Of a DNA stretch of 64,000 nucleotides, positions 26,310-34,821 are shown piece by piece (position 1 is the first letter of the stretch; each line of letters opens with the position of its first letter). The DNA is taken from contig NZ_CP048627.1 of assembly GCF_010669225.1 (NCBI RefSeq), positions 1,439,292 through 1,503,291 on the forward strand, in the 5' to 3' direction. The notes under the pieces are model-generated. The model made no database searches. It was not told the DNA's origin and saw only the letters and a list, made by a program, of their open reading frames with translations. A program made the translations under genes and the position numbers. Origin of the DNA: Megamonas funiformis (GTDB lineage: Bacteria; Bacillota; Negativicutes; Selenomonadales; Selenomonadaceae).

Positions 26310-26318
26310 AATAAAATA

Positions 26319-27287
26319 CTATCCCACTTTATGCTTAAAGGCTACCATACGAATTTGTTTTTTATCATAAACTCGTTCCCAGTTTGTAGGATTTTCAAGT
26401 TCTTTAAATGTAGGAGTTTCTACATTAGCTCGTGCTGTATTAGTCCATTTAATACCTCTAGGGTGCATAATAAAGCACTGACGATTGATAAGATAATCAA
26501 TACCAGAACCCATTAATTTTTCTCGGTCAGTTTCGGTAGCAACAAAACCTTCTGGACTGCCATTACCTAATGCAATAGCTCCCTGTCCAAAAAGATAAGT
26601 TGTGTATACATCACCATCAAGAGGGCAACCATCATCTACAATTACTCTACGGTCTTGATATGTTTCAAATTCTACAGAATTACTATCTCTTTCTGTAGAA
26701 ATGAGGTTTTGCTGTTTTAAATAAGATTTTGTTTTAGAGTGCATAATTACACCTGTAAGTTGGTCTTGTGCATCTCCTAAAAGTTGAAGGGCGTCAATAA
26801 AAGCAGAAGCAGAAATATTGGCAAGTTTACCAGCCTTACTAGATACATCATATACATGTTCTGCTTTCATTTTTTCAGACGAAAAAACGCCCTTAAGAAT
26901 ACGAAGTAATACTTTTTGTCGTTGACGTTCCCAATATTTAGCAACAAGTGTTGCAATAGCTTCCATAGGGTCTTTTCCAGATAGTTGTGCGGATAAATCT
27001 GTAGCAGCCCAAGCTTTAGCAAGACGAATAGTAGTAGATACATCTTGATTAGATGTAATTTTAGCAGGTGTTAACTTATTTCCTTCAATTACAATTTCAG
27101 CATCTCCTGTCAAATCTTCAAAAAATGGCATATGGTGGATTGGTGCCGGCTCACTTGCCAAGCGGTCAAACTCTGCATTATTACTAACAATTCCGCTTTG
27201 GTAAAGTGCAGATAATTCCATAGAACGTTGAATTACATAAGGATTAAATAGTTCTGGTACGATAATATCAGATAATGTTGTTGCCAT
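26319..27287 (-). CDS. Major capsid protein
   Basis: 322 residues. Gp13-like major capsid: IVPELFNPYVIQRSMELSAL, then DVSTTIRLAKAWAATDLSAQLSG, KYWERQRQKVLLRILKGVF and VIMHSKTKSYLKQQNLI. It follows the scaffold gene directly, the usual scaffold-capsid order, and no protease domain is fused. Confidence 0.9.
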   Translation of the reverse strand: MATTLSDIIVPELFNPYVIQRSMELSALYQSGIVSNNAEFDRLASEPAPIHHMPFFEDLTGDAEIVIEGNKLTPAKITSNQDVSTTIRLAKAWAATDLSAQLSGKDPMEAIATLVAKYWERQRQKVLLRILKGVFSSEKMKAEHVYDVSSKAGKLANISASAFIDALQLLGDAQDQLTGVIMHSKTKSYLKQQNLISTERDSNSVEFETYQDRRVIVDDGCPLDGDVYTTYLFGQGAIALGNGSPEGFVATETDREKLMGSGIDYLINRQCFIMHPRGIKWTNTARANVETPTFKELENPTNWERVYDKKQIRMVAFKHKVG

Positions 27288-27925
27288 TAATTAATACCCC
27301 CAATACTAATACCTGCTTCCTGTGCTAAAGATTTTGCAAGTGCAGGATTTTCTTTAAATAATTTACCTTGCTCTGTCAAATTAAATGTTTCTTTCTTAAA
27401 TGGATTAACTGTATTCCCTCCAGCTCCACTAGCAGGGTCATAGCTCCCACCTTTTGATTTTATTTCTTTAAATAAGAAAGGCTTAGATTGTTTCAGAGGA
27501 TTAATCTGTTCATCTAAGCCTGTAATGGAGCCATCATCTCCAACAATTAATTTAGTTTTATCAATCAAACCAGCTACGATATCCACATCTTGCGCTGTGC
27601 CGCTTAATTTTAGCTTTACTGCGCTGTCAATACGGAGATTTTTCAAATCCGTTTCGTACTTTGTTTTTGCGGATTTGTTATCTTCCTGCAACTGTTTAAT
27701 CGTAGCTTCAAGTTTTTCCTTATCGCCAGCTGTCTTTTTCAACATTTCAAGCTGTTTGTCGCGCTCTTTAATCTGCGTTTCCAGATTGGATTTGGCTGTA
27801 GCGACTTCATCAAATTTTGCTTTTTCTACATAATTATCTTTTAAAAAGTTCTTTAAACCTTCAGTAGCTTTTTTCTTAGCTTCACCGTCAAGATTTAACG
27901 AAGCAATATATTCTTCAACATTCAT
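27287..27925 (-). CDS. GP20-like capsid scaffold protein
   Basis: 212 residues with a long coiled coil (about 35-105) and a conserved C-terminal part (LKLSGTAQDVDIVAGLIDK, then GLDEQINPLKQSKPFLFK). This is the phage minor structural protein GP20 family, which scaffolds procapsid assembly. Its stop overlaps the capsid start by one base. Confidence 0.9.
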   Translation of the reverse strand: MNVEEYIASLNLDGEAKKKATEGLKNFLKDNYVEKAKFDEVATAKSNLETQIKERDKQLEMLKKTAGDKEKLEATIKQLQEDNKSAKTKYETDLKNLRIDSAVKLKLSGTAQDVDIVAGLIDKTKLIVGDDGSITGLDEQINPLKQSKPFLFKEIKSKGGSYDPASGAGGNTVNPFKKETFNLTEQGKLFKENPALAKSLAQEAGISIGGIN

Positions 27926-27937
27926 TGTTTATCTCCT

Positions 27938-28420
27938 TTATTCTCCGGCTGTATATGTGCCCGTAATAGATGCCGTACTTTCATCATCTAAATGTGCTGT
28001 GCCGGTAATTGCTGTACCGTTAACATTAATCTCGATAGATGTAATTTTTGCACCTGTATCACCTTTAGCACCAGCTGCGCCATCCTTGCCGGCAGGGCCC
28101 TGCTCTCCTGTATCGCCTTTTTCGCCCTGCGGACCTTGAGCACCTGTATCACCTTTTTCACCCTTATCGCCTTTTGGTCCTTGTTCGCCAGTGTCGCCTT
28201 TATCTCCCTTTTCACCCTTGAGCGAATTTAAGAAGTCCGTTTCCGTTTTATCGGCATTGCCTTCCTGTTCTTTCCAAATATCAAAAGCGGATTTACCGTC
28301 AGCTCCAGCCGGACCCGGTGTCATAGCTCGATTATTGGCATCTTCAATGCCTGCTTCCATATTATTCATCAGAGTTTTTGTAATAAGTTCTCCGTCCTGC
28401 CAATCATGTTTTGTATACAT
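27938..28420 (-). CDS. Collagen-like phage surface protein
   Basis: 160 residues. The N-terminus ([20 protein letters not shown]) matches the anchor motif seen on phage fibres and host-contact proteins. It is followed by Gly-X-Y triplets (about 35-45 and 69-127; [20 protein letters not shown]) and a small beta domain ([17 protein letters not shown]). Lying between portal and scaffold genes, it more likely decorates the capsid than the tail. The triplet region is the likely site of length variation. Confidence 0.82.
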   Translation of the reverse strand: MYTKHDWQDGELITKTLMNNMEAGIEDANNRAMTPGPAGADGKSAFDIWKEQEGNADKTETDFLNSLKGEKGDKGDTGEQGPKGDKGEKGDTGAQGPQGEKGDTGEQGPAGKDGAAGAKGDTGAKITSIEINVNGTAITGTAHLDDESTASITGTYTAGE

Positions 28421-28424
28421 AGTT

Positions 28425-28637
28425 TTATTCTTCCTTTCCTGTTTTGGATTTATTAACTTTTGCCTCGCCGACTACAGCTTCGGTAATATCTTCCTCTGTA
28501 CTTTCGGTATATTCCGTATTGGTCTTGATACAATACTGGATAATGCGGATTATTTCATATTCATTCAAATCCGCTACTTTACTGAACGGGAAATCCTTGC
28601 CGAAAGCCGTGTAATACTCTTTCATCCATTTATACAT
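28425..28637 (-). CDS. 70-aa phage protein of unknown function
   Basis: Helical N-terminal half ([19 protein letters not shown]) and an acidic C-terminal tail. No family recognised. It overlaps the portal stop by one base and precedes the collagen-like gene by 4 bp, so it is translated with the head genes. Confidence 0.55.
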   Translation of the reverse strand: MYKWMKEYYTAFGKDFPFSKVADLNEYEIIRIIQYCIKTNTEYTESTEEDITEAVVGEAKVNKSKTGKEE

Positions 28638-30043
28638 TATTCATCACCACCTTTGCCGTTATAACCGTCATCATTATAAATATCCTGTTGTTCCTTCTGC
28701 TCTTTGGCTATCTGTTTTTCTTCCTGTTCCGGGTCATCAACAAGAGGGTGATTTTTTATAATAGTTTTATCGGATATGATGCCTTTGGATTTACTGCAAA
28801 TATCTACAAGCTCACTTTCACTCCTTATAGCGTTTCTGGTCCATGTCTGGATGATATTTTTAACATCCTTATTGTGATAGCGACAGATAGCGCGAACAAG
28901 TTCACCAAAGCCTAGGCGAAATTCCGTTTCCATAAGCCCTGCTTTAAGCTCTAAAAGTGAATATAGAAACTTCATAGCTTCTCCGCTAGTACTATCAAAA
29001 CTCTGCTGCTGAGGATCTATACCCTGCCCCATAGAAAAAATAGCTTTTCTTGTTATTTCTAAAAGTTCTTTTCTTGCTTCTACTGGTATTTCTATTGTTA
29101 TTGTAGAAAGACCACTTTGGTCGCCAGTACCAGCACTATCAAGATTAATTGTTTTATATTTTTTTAGCTTACGCAGAAAATCAACAATACCTTTTACGCC
29201 TTCTTCACGCATTCCGCCATAATTGGTTAGTACAAAAAGAACTTGCTGAATATCTTCAAGGTCATTTACGAAACCACTATAAGTTTTATCGTAACTATCA
29301 ATTAGCTTTTTTATATTATCGAGGTCCAATGTTTGCAAATTATTATTAGCAAATGGAATAAAAGGAACTACACCCATGTTGTGAGTGTAAATATTAGAAT
29401 AACTATTATCATTTGCTGTGGGAATATCGTAAAAAAACATTGGATAATCCATTAAATCATTTCTTATAGAATACTCCTTACCATTACGGCGCCTAAATGC
29501 TTGACATTGTGTATCTGTCCAATATTCATATATTGTCCAGCTGATTCCATCATCATCAATATCTGTATAATATCTTAAAACTGCCAAAAGCTTTTTATTT
29601 AGTTTCTTGGACCATACTGGTATGACTTGTGTTGATGGAACAACAGCATAACAAAATCCTTTTTCATTATCGTCCCAATAATGTAACCATGCCATGCCAC
29701 TATTAGAAGCATTTACACATAAATCCTTGCACTTTTTAGCATAATCATCGCCTAGTGTATCTACAATTAAAGTGTTTAAGTCATTATCTTTCGTATCAAA
29801 GATTGGTGGATAAGTGAATAGATAACTAGCTTTTTGATTTACTAATAAATTATAAAAACTGAATGGTACCCGATTATCTGCACTTCGAAGTGGATTTTTT
29901 AACTCATCAGGACAATGTTCCTTATAAAACAAAATATCATTTTCAACTTTGTAATAACGTTCAGCCACATCAGCTTTCGTAACAAAATCGCAATGACCAG
30001 CTACATAATTAGAAATTAACTTTTTGGCTACGTCTAAATCCAT
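28637..30043 (-). CDS. Portal protein (SPP1 gp6-like)
   Basis: 468 residues. SPP1_portal family: VTKADVAERYYKVENDILFY, PLRSADNRVPFSFYNLLVNQKASYLF (read in two parts), ASNSGMAWLHYW and a C-terminal acidic/glutamine tail (DDPEQEEKQIAKEQKEQQ). It forms the dodecameric ring for DNA packaging. Ribosome site GAGGTG. It follows the large terminase by 12 bp. Confidence 0.92.
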   Translation of the reverse strand: MDLDVAKKLISNYVAGHCDFVTKADVAERYYKVENDILFYKEHCPDELKNPLRSADNRVPFSFYNLLVNQKASYLFTYPPIFDTKDNDLNTLIVDTLGDDYAKKCKDLCVNASNSGMAWLHYWDDNEKGFCYAVVPSTQVIPVWSKKLNKKLLAVLRYYTDIDDDGISWTIYEYWTDTQCQAFRRRNGKEYSIRNDLMDYPMFFYDIPTANDNSYSNIYTHNMGVVPFIPFANNNLQTLDLDNIKKLIDSYDKTYSGFVNDLEDIQQVLFVLTNYGGMREEGVKGIVDFLRKLKKYKTINLDSAGTGDQSGLSTITIEIPVEARKELLEITRKAIFSMGQGIDPQQQSFDSTSGEAMKFLYSLLELKAGLMETEFRLGFGELVRAICRYHNKDVKNIIQTWTRNAIRSESELVDICSKSKGIISDKTIIKNHPLVDDPEQEEKQIAKEQKEQQDIYNDDGYNGKGGDE

Positions 30044-30055
30044 TTTTTCACCTCC

Positions 30056-31306
30056 TCACCAAAAACTTTTTTTATTTCTAACCGGCATATCGTTTATAAA
30101 AGCATATCTACAGGCATCAATCGTATGATTGTTTTTATCAGGATAAGCAGATATAAATTCACCATCCTTATTTCGCTCATATTCATAATTCACAAATTCT
30201 TTATACGTATTCGGACATTTTTGCCGGTCAATATATATGTGATTTAAGCTCTGAAGCCATTTCATTCCATAATTAACGCTATCAGGTCCTTTTTTAGCAC
30301 CATAAACATTAAGACCTAAATTTCTAAGCGTTACAATGCTCTTTGGCTCCGCACTATCTGCCATAATTACGCTATACTCATATCTCATAAGCTTAGGCTT
30401 TATTTTCTTAGCTGCTAATTCATTAGTAAGTTTTATCTGATAAACTTCATCAAATAAATACAAATCATAATATTTACCATCATATGCACCTTGAACATAA
30501 GCAAATGCATCCACTGCAAAACCAAAATCAATGCCATGTCTTATAGTTTTAAAGCCATTAATCATTTCATCAGTTATAGTCTTTTCTTCTACATTTTCAA
30601 AGACATTTCCACCTGTACCAATTGCTTTACCAATGAATTCATGTAGATATTTTTTATAATTTTGTATTTTACAAGTTTCAGCTTCAATTAGAAATTGTGG
30701 ACCTAACCAATTTTGCGGGACATCTAAATAACAAGAAGTATGAACAATTTTATCTGGTCTTGGGTTAGTAGCTTCATAATTCACCCAAGCATTTTTACTT
30801 TTAGGTGGATTAAATGAATAAAATACCCAAAACTTATCACCACCACGAAGAATAGATTGATTTAATGTATCTATTTCATTCATACCTGTGAACTCGTCCA
30901 ATTCCTCATACCAGCAGTAAGCAAAATAGCCTTTGCGAAGTTTTACTGATTTAGATTTTTTAGGATCATCACAGCCGCGAAAAATAATACGTTGACCTGT
31001 AGGTTTATAAGTCAGTCCAAGTGGTGAAAGACTTATTTTCCAAAAGTTAGACACGTTTAATTTATCTATTGCCCATATAAGCTGTTCAAAGACACTTTCT
31101 TTTAAATAATGTCCAACTTTACGAAAAACGATTGCATTGTAATTTGAATTTTTCATCATGCCAATTATAATTTCAATGCTAATATATGATGATTTTGTAC
31201 TACCTCGACCACCTCGAAGCCAATAGTGAGTATATTCGTGATTTTTCACTTGATGATGAAGCTTATAAAAGATTGGTGCTATCAAGTCATTCAAATTTAT
31301 CTGCAC
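30056..31306 (-). CDS. Terminase large subunit (PBSX/XtmB family)
   Basis: 416 residues from a GTG start. ATPase motifs WLRGGRGSTKSSYISIE (Walker A) and FAYCWYEELDEF (Walker B) are followed by the nuclease part with RHGIDFGFAVDAFAYVQG and IMADSAEPKSIVTL, then NHTIDACRYA. This is the DNA packaging motor. It overlaps the small subunit gene by 20 bp. Confidence 0.94.
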   Translation of the reverse strand: MQINLNDLIAPIFYKLHHQVKNHEYTHYWLRGGRGSTKSSYISIEIIIGMMKNSNYNAIVFRKVGHYLKESVFEQLIWAIDKLNVSNFWKISLSPLGLTYKPTGQRIIFRGCDDPKKSKSVKLRKGYFAYCWYEELDEFTGMNEIDTLNQSILRGGDKFWVFYSFNPPKSKNAWVNYEATNPRPDKIVHTSCYLDVPQNWLGPQFLIEAETCKIQNYKKYLHEFIGKAIGTGGNVFENVEEKTITDEMINGFKTIRHGIDFGFAVDAFAYVQGAYDGKYYDLYLFDEVYQIKLTNELAAKKIKPKLMRYEYSVIMADSAEPKSIVTLRNLGLNVYGAKKGPDSVNYGMKWLQSLNHIYIDRQKCPNTYKEFVNYEYERNKDGEFISAYPDKNNHTIDACRYAFINDMPVRNKKSFW

Positions 31307-31967
31307 TCGTTTTCACCTCTACATCAGGAATATTATCTATAATTGTAGCTTTTATAGGCTCATCTTCTTTTACCTTAGATATTTCTGTTTTAAGTTTTTC
31401 AATACGTAACTTTTGTTCTTCTGTTGCAAAATCCGAACGACAAAGTTCTTCATATTGCTTAATAAGGTTCATCAGTGTCCCCATAGCCCTTGATTGTGCA
31501 ATTAAAAAAGAAGCCTGTTTTTCGTAGGCTTCTGTGTATTGATAAGCTATAGCTTCACCTTCTAAAGTTATTCTTTTTGTACAGTCATTAGCATCCTCTA
31601 CGTACATTAATTTTTGTGAACGTATGATTGCTGCATATTTAAGACAAATATTTTCCCATAAAATATCTATTGGCGACATATTTTCAATACTGCCGACCAA
31701 CTCCAGCGTTTCTTCTGGTAAATATTTTGAAAATAAACCATGTTTTACTGCATTAGTATTTTGCAATTTTCCAACACATATTTTTTTCAAATTTCGTTTT
31801 GTTTCAGTTTTATTTTTCGTATCATTTTTTTGTACCCATTTATCTCTATAAGCCCAACGTTTAACAGTACTTACAGCAATTTTATATTGCTTAGAAATCT
31901 CCTCAAAATTAGTTCCATTTTGATACGCTTTGCGTATCATTTTCTTTATTTTTTCATCATACGCCAT
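31287..31967 (-). CDS. Terminase small subunit (XtmA-like)
   Basis: 226 residues. N-terminal helix-turn-helix (YQNGTNFEEISKQYKIAVST, then VKRWAYRDKW) for pac/cos recognition, a central helical oligomerisation region, and a C-terminus acidic enough to contact the large subunit. First gene of the packaging module; a terminator for the upstream unit lies at 32052-32083. Confidence 0.88.
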   Translation of the reverse strand: MAYDEKIKKMIRKAYQNGTNFEEISKQYKIAVSTVKRWAYRDKWVQKNDTKNKTETKRNLKKICVGKLQNTNAVKHGLFSKYLPEETLELVGSIENMSPIDILWENICLKYAAIIRSQKLMYVEDANDCTKRITLEGEAIAYQYTEAYEKQASFLIAQSRAMGTLMNLIKQYEELCRSDFATEEQKLRIEKLKTEISKVKEDEPIKATIIDNIPDVEVKTSADKFE

Positions 31968-32051
31968 TCCTCCCTCACCACCTAATTTTTGTATGAAACA
32001 TTTTATTTTTTTAGAGAATTTTCGACACCAATATGTCTATTCCTGCAAAAA

Positions 32052-32083
32052 AAATAAGCCAATCCCTTAAATGGATGGCTTAT
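32052..32083 (-). terminator. Strong terminator between replication and packaging modules
   Basis: Minus-strand stem AATAAGCCATCC/GGATTGGCTTATT (one bulge) followed by eight T residues. It ends the replication-region transcript before the terminase genes. 31968-32142 holds no gene. Confidence 0.85.
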
Positions 32084-32142
32084 TTAAAAGTAGATACACT
32101 ACCAAGTAAATGTAGTATAACACATTTGTCAAAAAATAACAA

Positions 32143-32448
32143 TTATCGAGATTCAAAATTTATTGATAAACCCGCATTTATTTGTGCTAAAGTCTTTTTA
32201 TTATTAGCTTTTCGTCTACCTTTGCCGTTATTAACGCCACCTTTTATCTGTTCTCCTTCTTGTAAGCTCATTGCCTTATACATTAAATTTTGTTGTCGTT
32301 CTTTTTCCCAATGATTGGCAAAATTCATATCTTGTGGCCACAATTCAGCTCCACATTCAGGGCATTTAAAATAATCGCCTTTAGCCTGCATATGCACAGC
32401 TTTACCTTCATAAGTTAAACAAATATTACACAAAATATCCTTACACAT
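32143..32448 (-). CDS. Zinc-ribbon phage protein, unknown function
   Basis: 101 residues. Cys pairs CNIC (7-10) and CPEC (29-32) suggest a zinc ribbon, followed by HWEKERQQNLMYKAMSLQ and a basic tail (GKGRRKANNKK). Possibly nucleic-acid binding. Ribosome site GGAGG before ATG 32448. Last gene before the terminator at 32052. Confidence 0.65.
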   Translation of the reverse strand: MCKDILCNICLTYEGKAVHMQAKGDYFKCPECGAELWPQDMNFANHWEKERQQNLMYKAMSLQEGEQIKGGVNNGKGRRKANNKKTLAQINAGLSINFESR

Positions 32449-32472
32449 ACATTAATCCTCCAAATACTAATA

Positions 32473-32491
32473 GGGTAGCCAAAAGCTACCC
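32473..32491. terminator. Short hairpin between two small phage genes
   Basis: GGGTAGC/GCTACCC stem with a 5-nt loop just after the 39-aa gene. The T-run is on the plus side only, so minus-strand termination would be weak; it may instead stabilise or separate the transcript. Confidence 0.4.
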
Positions 32492-32497
32492 TTTAAA

Positions 32498-32617
32498 TTA
32501 TCCAATTAAAATTAAGCTTATTCCTACAAGCACAAAAATTATACAAGTTCCTAAAATATATTTTTTATCTTGTTCACGTTCCATTTGTTTTAGTTCATAT
32601 CTTGTTGGTATTCTCAT
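32498..32617 (-). CDS. 39-aa single-pass membrane protein
   Basis: MRIPTRYELKQMEREQ, then one hydrophobic segment (residues about 22-39, LGTCIIFVLVGISLILIG). Its ATG overlaps the upstream stop (ATGA) and AAAGGA precedes it, giving good evidence of translation. Function unknown. Confidence 0.6.
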   Translation of the reverse strand: MRIPTRYELKQMEREQDKKYILGTCIIFVLVGISLILIG

Positions 32618-32829
32618 AAATCAAAATCCTTTGCTTTATATGTTTTTTTATCTTTTACATCTCTAATAACTAAATTAAGCACCATATATCTTCTTCTACT
32701 AAGAAACTTTACAAATAAATTAACTACTCTTTGACAAAATCCTAATCTACCTTTATTTATTACTTTATTAGCTACTGGATCACTACAATGACCAGAATTT
32801 GTTAGGATATTTTGTTCGTATTTTTGCAT
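32614..32829 (-). CDS. 71-aa basic phage protein, unknown function
   Basis: Basic protein (FVKFLSRRRYMVLNLVIRDV). No domain recognised. AGAAGGGAT precedes ATG 32829. It overlaps the small cysteine-rich gene upstream by 28 bp and the membrane peptide gene downstream by 4 bp. Confidence 0.5.
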   Translation of the reverse strand: MQKYEQNILTNSGHCSDPVANKVINKGRLGFCQRVVNLFVKFLSRRRYMVLNLVIRDVKDKKTYKAKDFDL

Positions 32830-32969
32830 TTTATCCCTTCTTTATATTTTTTATATCCATTAGCCATACATTTTTTCAAATCGGGTTTTCCTAAAATACA
32901 TTGTTGTTTATGTCGCCTAAGACTGCATAAAAAGATGCCATCATCAAAATAACTATATTTACACGACAT
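32802..32969 (-). CDS. 55-aa cysteine-containing phage protein
   Basis: Short frame with spaced cysteines (CKYSYF, FLCSLRRHKQQC, LKKC) that could bind a metal. AAAGGGTG precedes ATG 32969, six bases after the helicase stop. Frame and ribosome site are good, but coding is not proven because the end overlaps the next gene. Confidence 0.5.
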   Translation of the reverse strand: MSCKYSYFDDGIFLCSLRRHKQQCILGKPDLKKCMANGYKKYKEGIKCKNTNKIS

Positions 32970-32974
32970 AATTA

Positions 32975-34336
32975 TCACCCTTTCATATATTTAGCTATTT
33001 TAGCTTTTACTGCTTCCATCATTGATTGCTGACCATTTGCTTTATCTGAAAGTGCTTGCATTACTCTCTCATCTTCAGTATCTTTAGCGATTAAATGATG
33101 TATAACTACTTTTTCTTTTTGCCCTGGTCTATGCAATCGTTTATTTGCTTGTTGATATAGTTCTAAATTCCATGTAATGCTATACCAAATAACAATATTT
33201 CCGCCATGCTGTAAATTTAAACCGTGACCTGCACTAGCTGGATGAAGTAAACCCATTTCTATTTTGCCATTATTCCAATCTCGCAAATCTTGTATATTCT
33301 GTAATACTCTAGCTTTAGGAAATCTTTTTAATATCTTATCTTTATCATGCTGATACCAATAAATGACCATAAGATTTTTGCCTATGTTATCAACTTGTAT
33401 TTCTTCTAAAGCATCAAGTTTATAATCATGGATATTTATAATATTTCTACCTTCATCATAAATAGCTCCGCTTGCAAATTGTAATAACTTACCTGTTAAA
33501 ACGCCTGCACTACTTGCTGTAATTATTTCATCAGACATACTTAATACTAATTCTCGTTCAAATTCATAGTACTTTGACATGATGTTTTTTGGTAATTTAA
33601 TAGATACCTGATTATAAATAACTGGTGGCAAATCAAGATAATCACCTGATTTTAGACTTACACAGATATCTGATATTTTGCTATATATTTCCTGTTCTGC
33701 ATGCGGTAAGGTTTCATAACTAAAAACCACATGACCATTTGTTTGTGCGGGCCTAAAATAATTTTTACGATATTGTGTTATAGTCTTACCTAACCTTTTA
33801 CCACCATCTAATAAATATATTTGACTCCATAAGTCCATGAGTCCATTTGGTGCTGGCGTTCCAGTTAGTTCTACTATACGTTTGATAAAAGGTCTTATTC
33901 TTTTCAATGCTCGAAATCGCTGACTACGATGATTTTTAAATGACGATGATTCATCTATCACCACCATATCAAAATCCCACTTTTTACCTAAACTATCTAC
34001 TAACCAGCCGATATTTTCACGGTTGATAGTATATATATCTGCCTGCATATTTAATGCTTTTTTTCGCTGTTTTAAATCACCACAAATTACAGATACTCGC
34101 AAATCTTTTAGATGTTCCCACTGGTTTATTTCATCTTGCCATGTTACTTGTGCTACTCTTTTTGGTGCTATCACTAATACTTTATTTACTACCCAATAAT
34201 CATACATAAGCTCAGATATTGCTGTTAAGGTGGATACTGTTTTTCCCATACCCATATCCAGCATTAAAGCAATAGCTTCATTATTTATTATTTTGTCTGT
34301 GGCATATTTTTGATAAACTCTTGGCTCGTATTTCAA
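32975..34336 (-). CDS. SNF2-family DEAD-like helicase (phage replication)
   Basis: 453 residues. Superfamily 2 motor with motif I DMGMGKT (27-33), motif II DESS (128-131), motif III ELTGTPAPNGL, then the second RecA domain with HPASAGHGLNLQHGG and the QANKRLHRPGQ arginine-finger motif. Phage SNF2 helicases accompany VapE primases and VRR nucleases, as here, and act in DNA replication or recombination. Abuts the VRR-NUC gene. Confidence 0.92.
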   Translation of the reverse strand: MKYEPRVYQKYATDKIINNEAIALMLDMGMGKTVSTLTAISELMYDYWVVNKVLVIAPKRVAQVTWQDEINQWEHLKDLRVSVICGDLKQRKKALNMQADIYTINRENIGWLVDSLGKKWDFDMVVIDESSSFKNHRSQRFRALKRIRPFIKRIVELTGTPAPNGLMDLWSQIYLLDGGKRLGKTITQYRKNYFRPAQTNGHVVFSYETLPHAEQEIYSKISDICVSLKSGDYLDLPPVIYNQVSIKLPKNIMSKYYEFERELVLSMSDEIITASSAGVLTGKLLQFASGAIYDEGRNIINIHDYKLDALEEIQVDNIGKNLMVIYWYQHDKDKILKRFPKARVLQNIQDLRDWNNGKIEMGLLHPASAGHGLNLQHGGNIVIWYSITWNLELYQQANKRLHRPGQKEKVVIHHLIAKDTEDERVMQALSDKANGQQSMMEAVKAKIAKYMKG

Positions 34337-34627
34337 TCATAAATCACCTTCTTTGCTATACTCATTTATAAATAACTCAACATGGTCTTTACTACTTATT
34401 ACCCATACGTCTACACCATGATTTATTAATTGCTTTATACGTTCCCATTGTATTTCTCTAGGGCTTTTATTTGGTGCTTTCAATTCCACGAAAACTACTT
34501 TCCCATACGGCATGATTACTATTCTATCCGGTACGCCCGCCGTCCCTGGGCTAGTAAATTTCCAAACAATACAACCCAATTTCTTCAACTTATCTGTAAA
34601 ATATTTTTCAATTTGTTTTTCTAACAT
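34337..34627 (-). CDS. VRR-NUC domain nuclease
   Basis: 96 residues, a stand-alone VRR-NUC fold. Catalytic signature GVPDRIVIMPYGKVVFVELK contains the Asp and the Glu-x-Lys of PD-(D/E)xK nucleases. Stand-alone phage versions cut branched DNA. Directly upstream of the helicase gene with no gap, indicating a shared job. Confidence 0.92.
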   Translation of the reverse strand: MLEKQIEKYFTDKLKKLGCIVWKFTSPGTAGVPDRIVIMPYGKVVFVELKAPNKSPREIQWERIKQLINHGVDVWVISSKDHVELFINEYSKEGDL

Positions 34628-34645
34628 AACTCACTCTTTTTCTAG

Positions 34646-34762
34646 GTATACCAAGTATACTTTGTTCTATATAAGCTATATAAATTAAGAAAATAATGTA
34701 CATATGTCTTTTATTTTCTTAATTTCGTGAATCTATTTATAAATTTGGTATACTTAGTATAC
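34646..34762. repeat. 117-bp nested symmetric element (candidate phage origin or operator)
   Basis: Two GTATAC-NNN-GTATAC palindromes (34646-34660 and 34748-34762) lie symmetrically about position 34704. The same axis is the centre of a perfect 13-bp inverted repeat ATTAAGAAAATAA/TTATTTTCTTAAT (34684-34696, 34711-34723). It fills most of the only sizeable gap in the replication module, between the primase-helicase and VRR-NUC genes. Confidence 0.7.
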
Positions 34763-34821
34763 AAAACCTCAGAAAACCCTATTTTATAGTATTTATTAAG
34801 CACACATACTAAATTTTCATT

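Noticed and set aside
27957-28664. Several long open frames opposite the collagen-like gene
   Set aside because: Gly-X-Y repeats keep all frames open; no ribosome sites and opposite to the operon.
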